From Flavobacteriales bacterium (lineage in GTDB: Bacteria; Bacteroidota; Bacteroidia; UBA10329), in the NCBI GenBank assembly GCA_018402015.1, contig JAGYJL010000030.1:1-32241 (forward strand): a DNA stretch of 32,241 nt, written 5' to 3'. The notes beneath the pieces were generated by a model. The model saw only the letters and a list, made by a program, of their open reading frames with translations, was not told the DNA's origin and did not search any database. Numbering within the stretch: the first letter of the stretch is position 1; each line of letters starts with the position of its first letter. Of the stretch, positions 8,379 to 18,457 are shown in pieces. The translations under genes and the position numbers were made by a program.

Positions 8379-11300
8379 TTATGGTTCGTGAACACGAAGC
8401 TTACTACCTGAATCAGAATCGATTTTTAGTAAGTCAGCTATGTTACCCAATACCCGTATATGAAATACATCTCCTATTACTCCTCCCGTAATCAATGGGG
8501 TATTTCCTCCTATCGGGGAAGCAGGGATGATCACATCCGATGTGGCATCTGGAACACCGCAGTCCCAATTGGTAGGATCTTGCCAAAATTGATCAGTCAT
8601 TCCTGTCCATGTAAATGATGGTGATGTTATAGGAGTAGATGTACCAACGGTTGCGCTGCTAGATGCTGTACAAGCGTTATCGTCTGCTACGGTTACATTA
8701 TACACTCCAGGAGAAAGTCCAGTAAGGTCTTCATTGTTGGATGAAAAACCAGCAGGTCCAGCCCAGTTGTACAGATAAGCAGGCGCAGGCGTAATAGGCG
8801 TTCCTCCAGATACGGTGATTTCCAATTCACCATTATTAGTTACATAGCACCATGTATCTGTTATATCGATATTGTCGATTGTCAATACAGTTGGTTCAGC
8901 AATAGGAATGTTTGATTCATTCTCATTGCACTCTGCAACGTCCCAAACAGAAACAGTATAAGTACCAGGAGGTAAATCACAGAATTGGTTGTCTGGCAGT
9001 TGTTCAGATCCAAATGTTACTGTTGGCTCTGGGCTAACCAGCTTTCTAACACGAACGTTTCTAATTCTGTGTTCATTATTCGCACCGCCAGTTCTACATC
9101 CAAAACCAAAATAGTCGCCAACGTTATCGTTTGGCAGGTTGGTTCTTTCTAATCTCATTACACCGTCTAGATACATTCTACCTGTGGTGTTGAACTGTTC
9201 GATTCTTCCTGTTCTCCAAGTAGCGTTATCGTGGTTAGCTTCGAAATTAGTTCCATAAGTAACACCATTGTGTTTTATTTGGTGCTCATTTTGCCAAGTG
9301 TCGTACGCAAATACATAACCACCATGGTTTTGATCTTCACTGATATATCCGTTTCCTGGGTTATCTGCGTCTGAATAGAGCCACAGTCCATCTGCACCGT
9401 TTCCTCCACCAATCCAGAACTCAAAGTCAGTAACGTAGCCGTTACCACCAGTGGATATGTTTTGGACTCTTCTAAGCTGACCTGATTGAGAATTAAAAGC
9501 TTGAGTCAAGCGTACAAACTGATGGTCAATGTAGGTTGCGTTGTTGATAAGCGCACCAGAAGGAGTTCCTTGCATATCTTCATACCACCAGAATGTGTTG
9601 TCAGGGTCACTCTGAGAAGATAACGCAGGGTTTCCATAAGTCATGTACAGAGTAGTCCCACCCGTTGGAACATTCGGAACCTTTACATACACTACCGCAT
9701 TATTTGAAAGGCTGTAACTCTCTATGTAGTAGGGTAGAATGTCTCCAAGGTTTCCAGGTGTACCATCATAAAATCTCAGATCAGCAAAATCTGCTCTCAT
9801 CTGTCCCGTATAGGCCACCGTCATTTTGACTTGGTAATCCGTTAAAGTTTGATTTGGAACAACGTTGTTGCTGACAGTTAACTCTTTCATCCTACCATCA
9901 TACACTCTGATTTCTCCGTTTGGTCCTTCGATTAAATATGGGGCTTCTCCAGAAGTTGGCACGACTGAAATGCATCCGTCATCATCGCCATTACAAACTA
10001 CATCGGTAGGCGTGTTTGTTGAAACTAAATCTGATACATACACGGTCATTTCATCGTCAATCGTACAAATACCAACCATCTCTACTTGAAGTGTATAGGT
10101 GATATCGTTAGTAAGACCACTAACAGTTGGATTCAAGATATTAGGATTACTTAGTCCAGTGGAAGGAGACCAAGTATAGTTGATTGTCGTTAGGTCATAA
10201 GGAGGCTGAAACAAATACGCAGAGTTTGTTTCCGTCCAATTCCCTTGGCTGTTATGCGAAGTCGTTGCTAAGGAACCGGTGGCGTTCTCAATTCCTTGAG
10301 TATTACCACCACCGTCAGCATTTACGGCATCATTATGTATCTCAATATTGTTCGTGGATTCGTAAAGTTGAATCTGACCAGTAACTGGATTACCTCCACC
10401 AAAATGTTGGATATTCGAATATTCAACAACAAAAATTCGGTTAGGGGCTGTTCCAAATACGCCATATTGTATAGTACCACCATTGTTAGGATTTAAGTCT
10501 TCCCAACAGAGTGCTATAATATTATTAGGTGCTCCTCCATTAGGAACGAATTGTCCCGTGCAGCAACCACTATTGGCATCGTTATTAAATGTTATGAAAC
10601 CATTTGAGGAGATTCGTACGTTACTGTACGTGTTTCCGTAGAACGTAAACGGGAAGCCAATGCCGACAAACCCACTTACTTGATCATCTCCTAGTGAAAC
10701 AGGTGTCCAAGAAGGGGATCTTGGAACATAATCAATCGATGACAGGGCGTAATTGCTGCTTCCACCTCCAGCTACCGTAACTGCATTGACATCGAGTTGA
10801 GCATTCATTGTGAAACTAGTCCCCGCACATATGTACCTGTCAATACCTGCATTGGCATCAAACGGACCTCCAATGGTTTCTTCAAATGGTATCTCACAAC
10901 CATTATTATCTCTGACTATAATTGGGTAGTCACCACTTCCCAGATTAGAAAAAACGTTTGTTCCTGAGAAACCACCACCGTTAAAAGAGTAAGTGAAGCC
11001 AGGCGAGCCCCCACTTGCATTAACAGTGATTTGACCATCCGTACCTGTACAATTGGTGTTGTTTACTACAGTTGTAGAAACGGTAATAATTGGTGGTTCT
11101 GATATGGTATATGGCCCCACATTAGTGGTACATCCAAATCTGTCTGTAATTGTTATGTTATACGTTCCAGCTACTACGTTAAAAGTTGCCGTTTCCCCAA
11201 TTGCATTTGTAGTGTCCTTGTATGATTTAACTCCGCTAGCAACATCAATTGCATATGAGGCGGTCCCACCAGAAGTTACAGTTACAGTAACCTGACCATC

Positions 11301-14300
11301 TTCAGCACCGTTACAGTTTGCGTCTGCCGCGGTAACAGTAACTACCGGTAAACTTGGAGGGTCGATTACAACAGGATTGCCAACATAGCTCGTTGTGCAG
11401 TTGTTGTCATCTATTACAATAACATTGTAGCTTCCAGCTCCCAAATTGGTTTGAGTATTGAAAGCAACATAAGAACTTCCGTTGTCGTATGAATATTGGA
11501 ATGGGGAATTCCCAACTGCATTCACAGAGATGACGCCATTATCGTTACTGCAGTCAGTTACATTGGTAGAGGTGATCGAACTTATAGTTGGAGGGCTATT
11601 CCATGTAATGATTCGAGAATCGCTGAAACTTAATGCAGAACACGCCCCAGTTCCATTAACCGTCAAAGTAGCCAAAATCTGACCAGCGCCAATCGCTGGT
11701 GTGAATGCTGCGGAAGGTGCTGAAACTCCTTGGTTCCAAGCACCCACAGATGGGTCGAAATTCGACCAAGAATAACTACTGATATTTGAAGTACTAGCAC
11801 CAGTCATGGTAATGGTTCCTGCTCCAGAGCAGACATCAATATCACTCCCGGCATCAACCGTTGGTCCAGGACTCCAGGTAATAAGTCTTGTTGCAGTAGG
11901 ATTCGTGCCTAGACATGCTCCAGATCCTGTAACCGTTAGTGTCGAAGTGAAAGAACCAGAAGGTGTTGAAGGAGTGAACACCCATTGGCTTGGGTCTGTT
12001 GGATGAGTAGTGGTCCAAGTTCCATTAGGATTACCGCTCCAGCTTATGGAACTATAGGTTCCCGATGCAACAGCTCCGACCATGATATGAGGAGCGTTGC
12101 CACAAGTAGTGGTAGCAGCACCAGCAATGGCTACAGGCGTTTCAGACCAATCTATGGTTCTTGTATCACTGAATGATTCAGTGGAACAAGCTCCGTTTCC
12201 GTTGACAGTAAGCTGAGCCAAGAACGAACCACTATTGCCTATTGGAGTGAAGTTTGCTGCGGATACAGAACCAGCTTGGCTCCAAGATCCAAATGTTGGG
12301 TCACCCCCAGACCAGGTGTAGCCGCTAATATTAGAAGCACTCGCTCCAGTCATTGCAATAGCTCCAGAACCGTAACAAACATCTAAGTCAGTTCCTGCAT
12401 TTAGAATTGGGAGTGGGTCAAAGGTGATTGTAACATAATCGTAATCGATTGTACTGCCGCAGATAGAACCGGAGCCAGTAACGGCAAGTTCGAGAATGGC
12501 AGTACCAGCACTAGTTGGCGTGTAAACCCATAGGCTTGGATTGGTAGGGGGGGAGGTTGTAAACGATCCTTTAGCCGTACCTCCAGTTTGTGTCCATGCA
12601 ATCGCTGATGCAGGACCTCCACTGATAGAGGCTCCACTCATGCTTTGGGCGGTTCCTTCACATGCAGAATAGTCTGAACCTGCATTGGCAACAGGTGGGT
12701 TGGCCCAATTGACAGTCATAATCGCACTGGCATCGTTTCCATTGTCTTCGCATCCACCATTTCCATCGGATACAATTTCCAGAGAGTATTGTCCACTTGT
12801 TGTTGTTGGGTCAAATGTTGGCGAAACGGTGGCTCCTCCTGATGTAATAGATGCTGTACCACTTACCGATGTTAAATTCCAAGTTAAATCTCCGTTACCC
12901 GAAGCAGATGCACCACTAATAGTAAATGGCGCATCACCAGTACAACTGTTTTGAGGTGAGGTTGTGCTAACACTAGGAGCTTCGTCCCAAGTAAACACAA
13001 GGTCATCAGTGATGTTCGAACCAGAACATGCTGCAGGAGGAACAGAGGTTAATCGGAATGTCAAACTTCCAGAAGCAGAAGTCGGGGTGAATCCCCAAGT
13101 TGTTGGGTCGCTTCCGCTACCTGTGATAATGATACCAGTTCCTGTACCACCTTGGTTTGTCCAGGAAACGGTAGACCCAGAAGATGCTGACGAACCTGTA
13201 AATGATACAGCAGCATTTCCGCATTGAGTTATGTCTGGCCCTGCAGTAGCAGTAGGTGATGCAGACCATTCAAATACCATTTGATCTGAGGTGTTAGCAC
13301 AACCACCTGTTCCAGTTACATTCAGAGTCATAGTTACTTGACCTGTTCCCGAAGTAGGAGTAATCGTTGGTCCATTTAGAGACCCAGTGCCACTAACTGT
13401 GGCCGTACCAGCGTCAACATTAAAAGTCCAGTTGTTTAGTGTGCCTGAGCCGCTAATAGTTGCCCCGCTGATGGTAAACGGGTTAGTATTACACTGAGAT
13501 TGGTCCACACCTGCATTTGCCGTTGGAGGAGTATTTACAGTTACCAATTGGCTCCAACAGCCTGTTGTGTTTGTACATGCATTTGCTCCAGAAGCAACCC
13601 TGCGCACATAATAAGTTGTATTTGAGGACGGAGAAACGGTAATAGACGCGCCTGTTCCCAGTAAGGAACCACTTCCGCAGCCCCCAGCATACCATTGATA
13701 AGTCGCACCACTTCCATTCGAGCCACCTGTCGCAGTCAGCGTGGTGCTACCGCCACATATCGAGGTTGTTCCACTTATGCCAGTTGGGGCAGTAGGAGGT
13801 GTGTTGGTGGTTAACACGTAAGTGTCGGTAGCAGTTTGTCCGCATGCATGTGTCACGGTTAAAGTGTAGGTTCCAGCCGCTGCGTTAGCACGACTCATAC
13901 TAGCTCCACTTGCTGTATAGCCTCCAGGACCAGACCAACTAAATGAAAAAGGACCATAGTTAGAGGAACCAGTTGCGTCTAGGTTTAATGTAGAACCAGC
14001 ACATAAAGTGCCAGACGCACCTTGGTTGATACTTGCTGATACGGTTGGAGTAATTGACTCTGTCCATAAGGTGACTCGGTTACCTCCTCCTCCTTCAAAA
14101 TATTCCAGAACTAGGTTGACATTTCCATTCAGATAAACGTAGGGAGTATAGTGGTCATCTCCCCAACCTTGGCCATACCACCATTCGCCAAGCCACGTAG
14201 CTCCACCATCAATACTTATTCGATGTCCATCATCACCACGTAGTCGGAACCGATAAATACCACACGGGAAGTTTCTGGTATTTTTATATCGAACTGAAAA

Positions 14301-15692
14301 AGTCTCTGTATAAACCTGACAACCATTGGTGCTGTATTGTGCGTAATCTCCCCCAAATGTTTGATCAAAATCGTTTGCTTCTGTTACATAACCAGCATAC
14401 TCTGTGAAATTGTCATTGTGATAAACGTAACCTAGCCATTGATTGGATCCATATGATGTCTGATCGCCCAAAGGCGTGCAACAATCTACGTTAAGAGCAA
14501 AACCGGGCGCAGTTACCGATCCATCGGTTGTAAATCGAACCGTTAATGCACCGTTTGCTGCGGTAGAAACTATTGTTGGGATTGTTTGGTTTCCTGATCC
14601 TGACCAAATTAGAGATCCCGTTCCTGTTCCGTTGTAGATGTACACGAAATCGCAACAGCCCTCTGTATTGATTGAACCAGAGAGAATTACCTTTCCTCCT
14701 GGAGTTGTCGGATTTAATACGGTATAACCGTCCGAGCTATTGAGATAGTCAGCAGACGGTCCCATATAATCGTAAATAGTGCTACTACATGTGGTTACAG
14801 AACCTGGAGAATAGAGTGTTCCTGCAGACAACCAGTTATTCATGTTTGCGGCACCATAAGAGCCACCTCCATATTCCCTAAATCGAATCTCAACTTGAGA
14901 TGTTCCATCCAAATAACCGGTCCATATACCATAATCAGTTCCGCAACAACCTCCAGAATAAATCAAGCTACCATTGACATAAAGTAGGTAATCATCATCC
15001 CTACCTACATCAATGCTGTAGAATCCAGCAGGAAATCCCTGACGTTTATATATGAACGAGTGATTGTCATTACCTACTGGACATCCCAAATAGCCTGAAG
15101 CACTTGAAGGCGTTCCGCCAGTTCCCCATCTGTTAGCCGAGTTAAAACTCAGATTGTTTTCAACATAATAGCCGCTATAGGTGTTAAAGTTGTTGCCATC
15201 GTATACGTAAACGTTCCAAGTGTTACTACCAAACACAGCAGGATTTCCTTGAACGCTGCATGGTGGTGTAGGCAAACTGATCAGTTGAATCTGAACAGTC
15301 ATACAGGTAGTCTGAGATCCACAGAAATACCGGTTCAGAACAGAATATAAGTTTCCTCCAGGAGAAGTAAAAGTTACTTGAGACTGTAAGCCACAGAAAT
15401 CATCGTTATAGCCTATGTATCCGCAACCTGTAGTATATATCGAAAGTTGGGTGTCAAAATCTGTGTCACCACATGTAAAAACACGGTATACCGCACCAGC
15501 AACTGTGTTGAAAATAGTTGATCTTTCTTCACCCCATTGACAAGTAGTAATTGTTCCTGTCTGACCTGGAACCCACCCTGCAACATTTATGCTTGCATAA
15601 TTCGAGGCGTTACAATCGCACTGCGCGTTGACTTCGGTCTGAAAAACGATTGAGGTAAGTAGTACGAAGAATAAACTTATAAATCTGGTCAT
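8379..15692 (-). CDS. Giant multidomain secreted protein with PA14-like, CUB-like, Ig/PKD-like, SprB and DUF2341/lectin modules
   Basis: This 2437-residue protein has a signal peptide (about 1-23, VNAQ). By eye the order is: a cysteine-rich beta domain (25-145); a PA14-like module (150-290); a CUB-like domain (300-405); a second PA14-like module (410-545); Ig-like modules (548-720); about seven PKD/Ig-like repeats starting with patterns such as ANAG-D---C (720-1370); three SprB repeats (1370-1610); a nidogen-like region with SSNGFITF (1640-1830); a SprB repeat interrupted by DUF2341 plus an L-type-lectin-like domain (about 1910-2250); a further SprB repeat; and a WTG-type module at the end. 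It should be exported and act in adhesion or as an extracellular coat. It ends LRVHEP with no recognisable type IX secretion C-terminal domain, and a terminator follows at once. Domain borders are estimates. The function is inferred from architecture. Confidence 0.85.
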   Translation of the reverse strand: MTRFISLFFVLLTSIVFQTEVNAQCDCNASNYASINVAGWVPGQTGTITTCQWGEERSTIFNTVAGAVYRVFTCGDTDFDTQLSIYTTGCGYIGYNDDFCGLQSQVTFTSPGGNLYSVLNRYFCGSQTTCMTVQIQLISLPTPPCSVQGNPAVFGSNTWNVYVYDGNNFNTYSGYYVENNLSFNSANRWGTGGTPSSASGYLGCPVGNDNHSFIYKRQGFPAGFYSIDVGRDDDYLLYVNGSLIYSGGCCGTDYGIWTGYLDGTSQVEIRFREYGGGSYGAANMNNWLSAGTLYSPGSVTTCSSTIYDYMGPSADYLNSSDGYTVLNPTTPGGKVILSGSINTEGCCDFVYIYNGTGTGSLIWSGSGNQTIPTIVSTAANGALTVRFTTDGSVTAPGFALNVDCCTPLGDQTSYGSNQWLGYVYHNDNFTEYAGYVTEANDFDQTFGGDYAQYSTNGCQVYTETFSVRYKNTRNFPCGIYRFRLRGDDGHRISIDGGATWLGEWWYGQGWGDDHYTPYVYLNGNVNLVLEYFEGGGGNRVTLWTESITPTVSASINQGASGTLCAGSTLNLDATGSSNYGPFSFSWSGPGGYTASGASMSRANAAAGTYTLTVTHACGQTATDTYVLTTNTPPTAPTGISGTTSICGGSTTLTATGGSNGSGATYQWYAGGCGSGSLLGTGASITVSPSSNTTYYVRRVASGANACTNTTGCWSQLVTVNTPPTANAGVDQSQCNTNPFTISGATISGSGTLNNWTFNVDAGTATVSGTGSLNGPTITPTSGTGQVTMTLNVTGTGGCANTSDQMVFEWSASPTATAGPDITQCGNAAVSFTGSSASSGSTVSWTNQGGTGTGIIITGSGSDPTTWGFTPTSASGSLTFRLTSVPPAACSGSNITDDLVFTWDEAPSVSTTSPQNSCTGDAPFTISGASASGNGDLTWNLTSVSGTASITSGGATVSPTFDPTTTSGQYSLEIVSDGNGGCEDNGNDASAIMTVNWANPPVANAGSDYSACEGTAQSMSGASISGGPASAIAWTQTGGTAKGSFTTSPPTNPSLWVYTPTSAGTAILELAVTGSGSICGSTIDYDYVTITFDPLPILNAGTDLDVCYGSGAIAMTGASASNISGYTWSGGDPTFGSWSQAGSVSAANFTPIGNSGSFLAQLTVNGNGACSTESFSDTRTIDWSETPVAIAGAATTTCGNAPHIMVGAVASGTYSSISWSGNPNGTWTTTHPTDPSQWVFTPSTPSGSFTSTLTVTGSGACLGTNPTATRLITWSPGPTVDAGSDIDVCSGAGTITMTGASTSNISSYSWSNFDPSVGAWNQGVSAPSAAFTPAIGAGQILATLTVNGTGACSALSFSDSRIITWNSPPTISSITSTNVTDCSNDNGVISVNAVGNSPFQYSYDNGSSYVAFNTQTNLGAGSYNVIVIDDNNCTTSYVGNPVVIDPPSLPVVTVTAADANCNGAEDGQVTVTVTSGGTASYAIDVASGVKSYKDTTNAIGETATFNVVAGTYNITITDRFGCTTNVGPYTISEPPIITVSTTVVNNTNCTGTDGQITVNASGGSPGFTYSFNGGGFSGTNVFSNLGSGDYPIIVRDNNGCEIPFEETIGGPFDANAGIDRYICAGTSFTMNAQLDVNAVTVAGGGSSNYALSSIDYVPRSPSWTPVSLGDDQVSGFVGIGFPFTFYGNTYSNVRISSNGFITFNNDANSGCCTGQFVPNGGAPNNIIALCWEDLNPNNGGTIQYGVFGTAPNRIFVVEYSNIQHFGGGNPVTGQIQLYESTNNIEIHNDAVNADGGGNTQGIENATGSLATTSHNSQGNWTETNSAYLFQPPYDLTTINYTWSPSTGLSNPNILNPTVSGLTNDITYTLQVEMVGICTIDDEMTVYVSDLVSTNTPTDVVCNGDDDGCISVVPTSGEAPYLIEGPNGEIRVYDGRMKELTVSNNVVPNQTLTDYQVKMTVAYTGQMRADFADLRFYDGTPGNLGDILPYYIESYSLSNNAVVYVKVPNVPTGGTTLYMTYGNPALSSQSDPDNTFWWYEDMQGTPSGALINNATYIDHQFVRLTQAFNSQSGQLRRVQNISTGGNGYVTDFEFWIGGGNGADGLWLYSDADNPGNGYISEDQNHGGYVFAYDTWQNEHQIKHNGVTYGTNFEANHDNATWRTGRIEQFNTTGRMYLDGVMRLERTNLPNDNVGDYFGFGCRTGGANNEHRIRNVRVRKLVSPEPTVTFGSEQLPDNQFCDLPPGTYTVSVWDVAECNENESNIPIAEPTVLTIDNIDITDTWCYVTNNGELEITVSGGTPITPAPAYLYNWAGPAGFSSNNEDLTGLSPGVYNVTVADDNACTASSSATVGTSTPITSPSFTWTGMTDQFWQDPTNWDCGVPDATSDVIIPASPIGGNTPLITGGVIGDVFHIRVLGNIADLLKIDSDSGSKLRVHEP

Positions 15693-15757
15693 TTCTTAAA
15701 ATCATGCCATTTATACAACAGGGTTGGATGTTCATACTTGAACACTAACAAGAGCTA

Positions 15758-16246
15758 CTATTTAGTCAAACTCTTGTTTTTCTCTTGAATAGCCTTTTGG
15801 TCTAATTCCTTCTGCTCATCGCTTCGTTGATCTGAAATCAATCTCCCCATTTCTATGGAAAACGCCTGGAACTTTGATTGCAGCTCAGAATACTGAATTG
15901 CAGAATCATCAAGCCTTCTGGTAAGGTGCTCAATCAACCCTTGTTGTTCCTTAATCGCTTCAAGCAGGACAGGAACCATGTGGCTGTACTGAACTGATTT
16001 GTAACCTTCGTCATTCGTATTCACCAATTCAGGGTAAATTTTCTCCAAATCTTGAGCAATGAAACCTATTTCCGTTTGAGAACCAAACGATCGTTCTGGG
16101 AATTCGTTTTGTCGCCAATTGTAAGTCACACCTTGAATTTTCAGAACGTTTTCTAAAGCACCATTTAATTTTTCGATGTTTTTCTTATACCGTGCGTCAG
16201 AAAGTTCTTCAATGCCATAAGAGTTGAATTTTCCGGTGTTATCCAA
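15758..16246 (-). CDS. S74/endosialidase-type intramolecular chaperone domain (intact C-terminal part of fibre-like protein)
   Basis: These 162 codons are the readable 3' end of a longer gene that starts near 18274. The stretch LSDARYKKNIEKLNGAL with the SD-R-K--I pattern, then EIGFIAQDLEKIYPELV and YSHMVPVLLEAIKEQQ, is the signature of the chaperone-of-endosialidase (peptidase S74) domain. In phage tail fibres this domain drives trimer folding and then cuts itself off after folding. The end is a coiled coil rich in Q, E and K (about 118-162). The catalytic Ser in the SD motif is present. The 65-nt gap to the giant protein gene on the same strand suggests a joint transcript. An ATG-started version at 16246 is only what remains open. 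The true protein is much longer. Confidence 0.88.
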   Translation of the reverse strand: MDNTGKFNSYGIEELSDARYKKNIEKLNGALENVLKIQGVTYNWRQNEFPERSFGSQTEIGFIAQDLEKIYPELVNTNDEGYKSVQYSHMVPVLLEAIKEQQGLIEHLTRRLDDSAIQYSELQSKFQAFSIEMGRLISDQRSDEQKELDQKAIQEKNKSLTK

Positions 16247-18274
16247 GCGTTTCCAGAAGCATCAACACAGCATTCTTCCGTTCCGTTCTGTGCCAAAATC
16301 ATCAGATTCCCACTTGCTGCGTCCACATCCAATTTAGCATCGTAACGCGTCACCTATAACAAACATTACCTGCAGAAAGTATAGTAAGTCTTGAATCGGT
16401 ATCTTTGCATCTACTGCAGTGTTATCTGCAGAGTTTCATCAAGAAGTGTAGTTTGCCGCGGCTAAAATCGGAAGTCCTTTCATAGTAGATTCCGTTTTCA
16501 CGTTGTTTCCATTATCCATATTACTGAACCCAATTCCAACACCAGTTTGACCTGAATTAATGGCTCCTTCATTTCTTATTAACAAGGGAAAACTTTGCCT
16601 GAATTTGATTGACACTAACGTGAAGCTTTTGAGCTGCAGTCGCTGTCTAATCCCTACATTTCCATTGACTAGAAGACCATCATTCCTGCTATATTGACAG
16701 CACCATCCGTAGCATTAATAGTCCTTCCTAATTCATATCTGCGTTTCCATCGTAAGCTCTGCCTGCTAAGCCACATCTGCAGCAGAAATAGAGGTTGGGT
16801 CAGTTCAAACCATTGTACCATCGCCAGAGGATACCGGCACAAAACCTGCCAAGCTGCTGTACCTCCTCGCATTCTAATTATGCCATCAACATCAAGGTCG
16901 GTGTTGGCGCACCAATGCCGATACCAATCCTATCTAGAATCTGCATCAAGGAAAAACATGTTTGGGTCATTTAAAGATTCAACTTCTAAAGTTTCTATCG
17001 TTGCCTACTTCGTTAAATACAACATCACCATCGCCAAGGAATCGCATGATTAACGCTTCCATTGTTATACACTTGAATTCGACCATCATCTTCCACCTAT
17101 TCCAGCATCAGAAATGTCAACTAGCACCGTGCCTGATGTACTTCCTGTCTCCGAACGTCACATCTGCCCCCGAAAAAGCATTCCATCATTGTCGCTGATT
17201 TCGAAATGATTCACCCACCATCTTGTACTATAAAGTCGCCTGTGCTGTTAAGGTTGAAAACCGTATCAAAAGGTTCTGAGCGATCGTTGTAGCCTCAGCT
17301 GGTCAACGGTCCACCAAGTTGAACTCTGTCCAGCGCGACATCCATCATTCAATCCATTGTTTGCGGCTACATCTAAGTCGATTGCGGTAGCATTACCACT
17401 ATTTACCAAAGCGTCACCCGCATTCACTGACTGAACCCCAGCAGCACCCCAGATAGGGTCAACTCCCCATCCTTGAGAAACCAATACCTTAATATCGTAC
17501 CAAGGAACCGTTCAGTTGGAAGTCGCCAGTAAGATTCACGTTCCGTCAAAATATCCGCAATGTGTTCCGCCCGCACCATACACGGCATAGGAATTGCTGC
17601 CTGAAGTATGGTAGCTTCAAATAACCATTTGTTTCAGTTGGAGTGACGGTTCTACCTCTAATCGCATAGTATGATTGAGCAGTACTGGTGGATGCCTGCT
17701 TCCGAAAATAGGCAGCGCTCGCGAATTAGCGGTGTAAGAATGAATCCCGTATTTAGTACAAAGCAATCTAGATACCTTACATAAATTCCCTGTGTTCCAC
17801 TATTTGCCAATACACTCAATTTGAAACTGATCAGAGTTAAAGTTACTGGCTGTTTGACCCGCGACAGTTAGTCCACCAGCACCTTGAATATCAACTACAC
17901 CAGCGTCAGCATTGATGAAAAATTCCGCCATCGTAAGCGTCAGTATCTGCTGACACAGCCGGAATGCTTCTGTAATGTTTGGAATTTCTTGCCAGTTTGT
18001 ACCATCCCAGTACCACAACTGTCTGTTGTTGTATCATACTAATTATCAGACCATCATCAGACCCATTGGTCGGAGTTATCGAAGTGTGGTCATTACGCGA
18101 GGCAACAGAACTCCTTTCGTAGTCTGAAGAAAGTCATCAAGAACTGCCTGAGCATCAGCAGGGTCGCCATTGCCATTGATAGCTACTTTGACCGCCCGAA
18201 ACTATTGTTCAGGTTCGAAAGAAGGATAATTGAGATGATAATCAGTGATTTAGAAAAGTTGAAATTTTTCTCAT
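16247..18274 (-). pseudogene. Frame-broken 5' part of the S74-terminated fibre-like secreted protein
   Basis: The rest of the fibre gene can be read only by hopping frames. An ATG at 18274 opens MRKI, then after one frame change a hydrophobic run LIIISIILLSNL, which is a signal peptide. Next comes QTTKGVLLPR and LWYWDGTNWQEIPN (about 18000), a pattern common at the N-terminus of Bacteroidota tail-fibre-like proteins. Further along are GVDPIWGAAGVQSVNAGDALVNSG (about 17440, over two stretches), APTPTLDVDG (about 16900), GRTINATDGAVNIAG (about 16700) and GTEECCVDASGNAW (about 16250). The restored protein would be about 830 residues. At least a dozen small insertions or deletions separate these pieces. 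They lie in one of two error-dense blocks, so sequence error is more likely than gene decay. Confidence 0.75.
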
Positions 18275-18343
18275 GCTCTTTTATTGTGTGGCTAAACGTA
18301 TTCCAAGAAAATTTATCGATCAGAAAGTATTATTGAACGAACA

Positions 18344-18351
18344 CAAAAATA
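18344..18351 (-). promoter_or_regulatory. Possible -7 box of the fibre-like gene
   Basis: On the minus strand this reads TATTTTTG, a match to TAnnTTTG, about 69 nt upstream of the ATG at 18274. It lies in an AT-rich divergent intergenic region (18275-18457) that otherwise shows nothing I can name. The sequence here may contain errors, so this is weak support. Confidence 0.25.
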
Positions 18352-18457
18352 GTATACCTATTCTGAATTGAACCTGAATGGTAAACTGTATTAAGTGCTT
18401 TTTAAATTTCAAATTACTATATTGCACAGATTTAATTACTTTTCGACTTGTAAATCA

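Noticed and set aside
15758-18274. Prophage remnant because of the S74 tail-fibre domain
   Set aside because: There is a signal peptide at the start and no phage structural, lysis or integrase gene nearby. Such fibres are common as secreted proteins in Bacteroidota.
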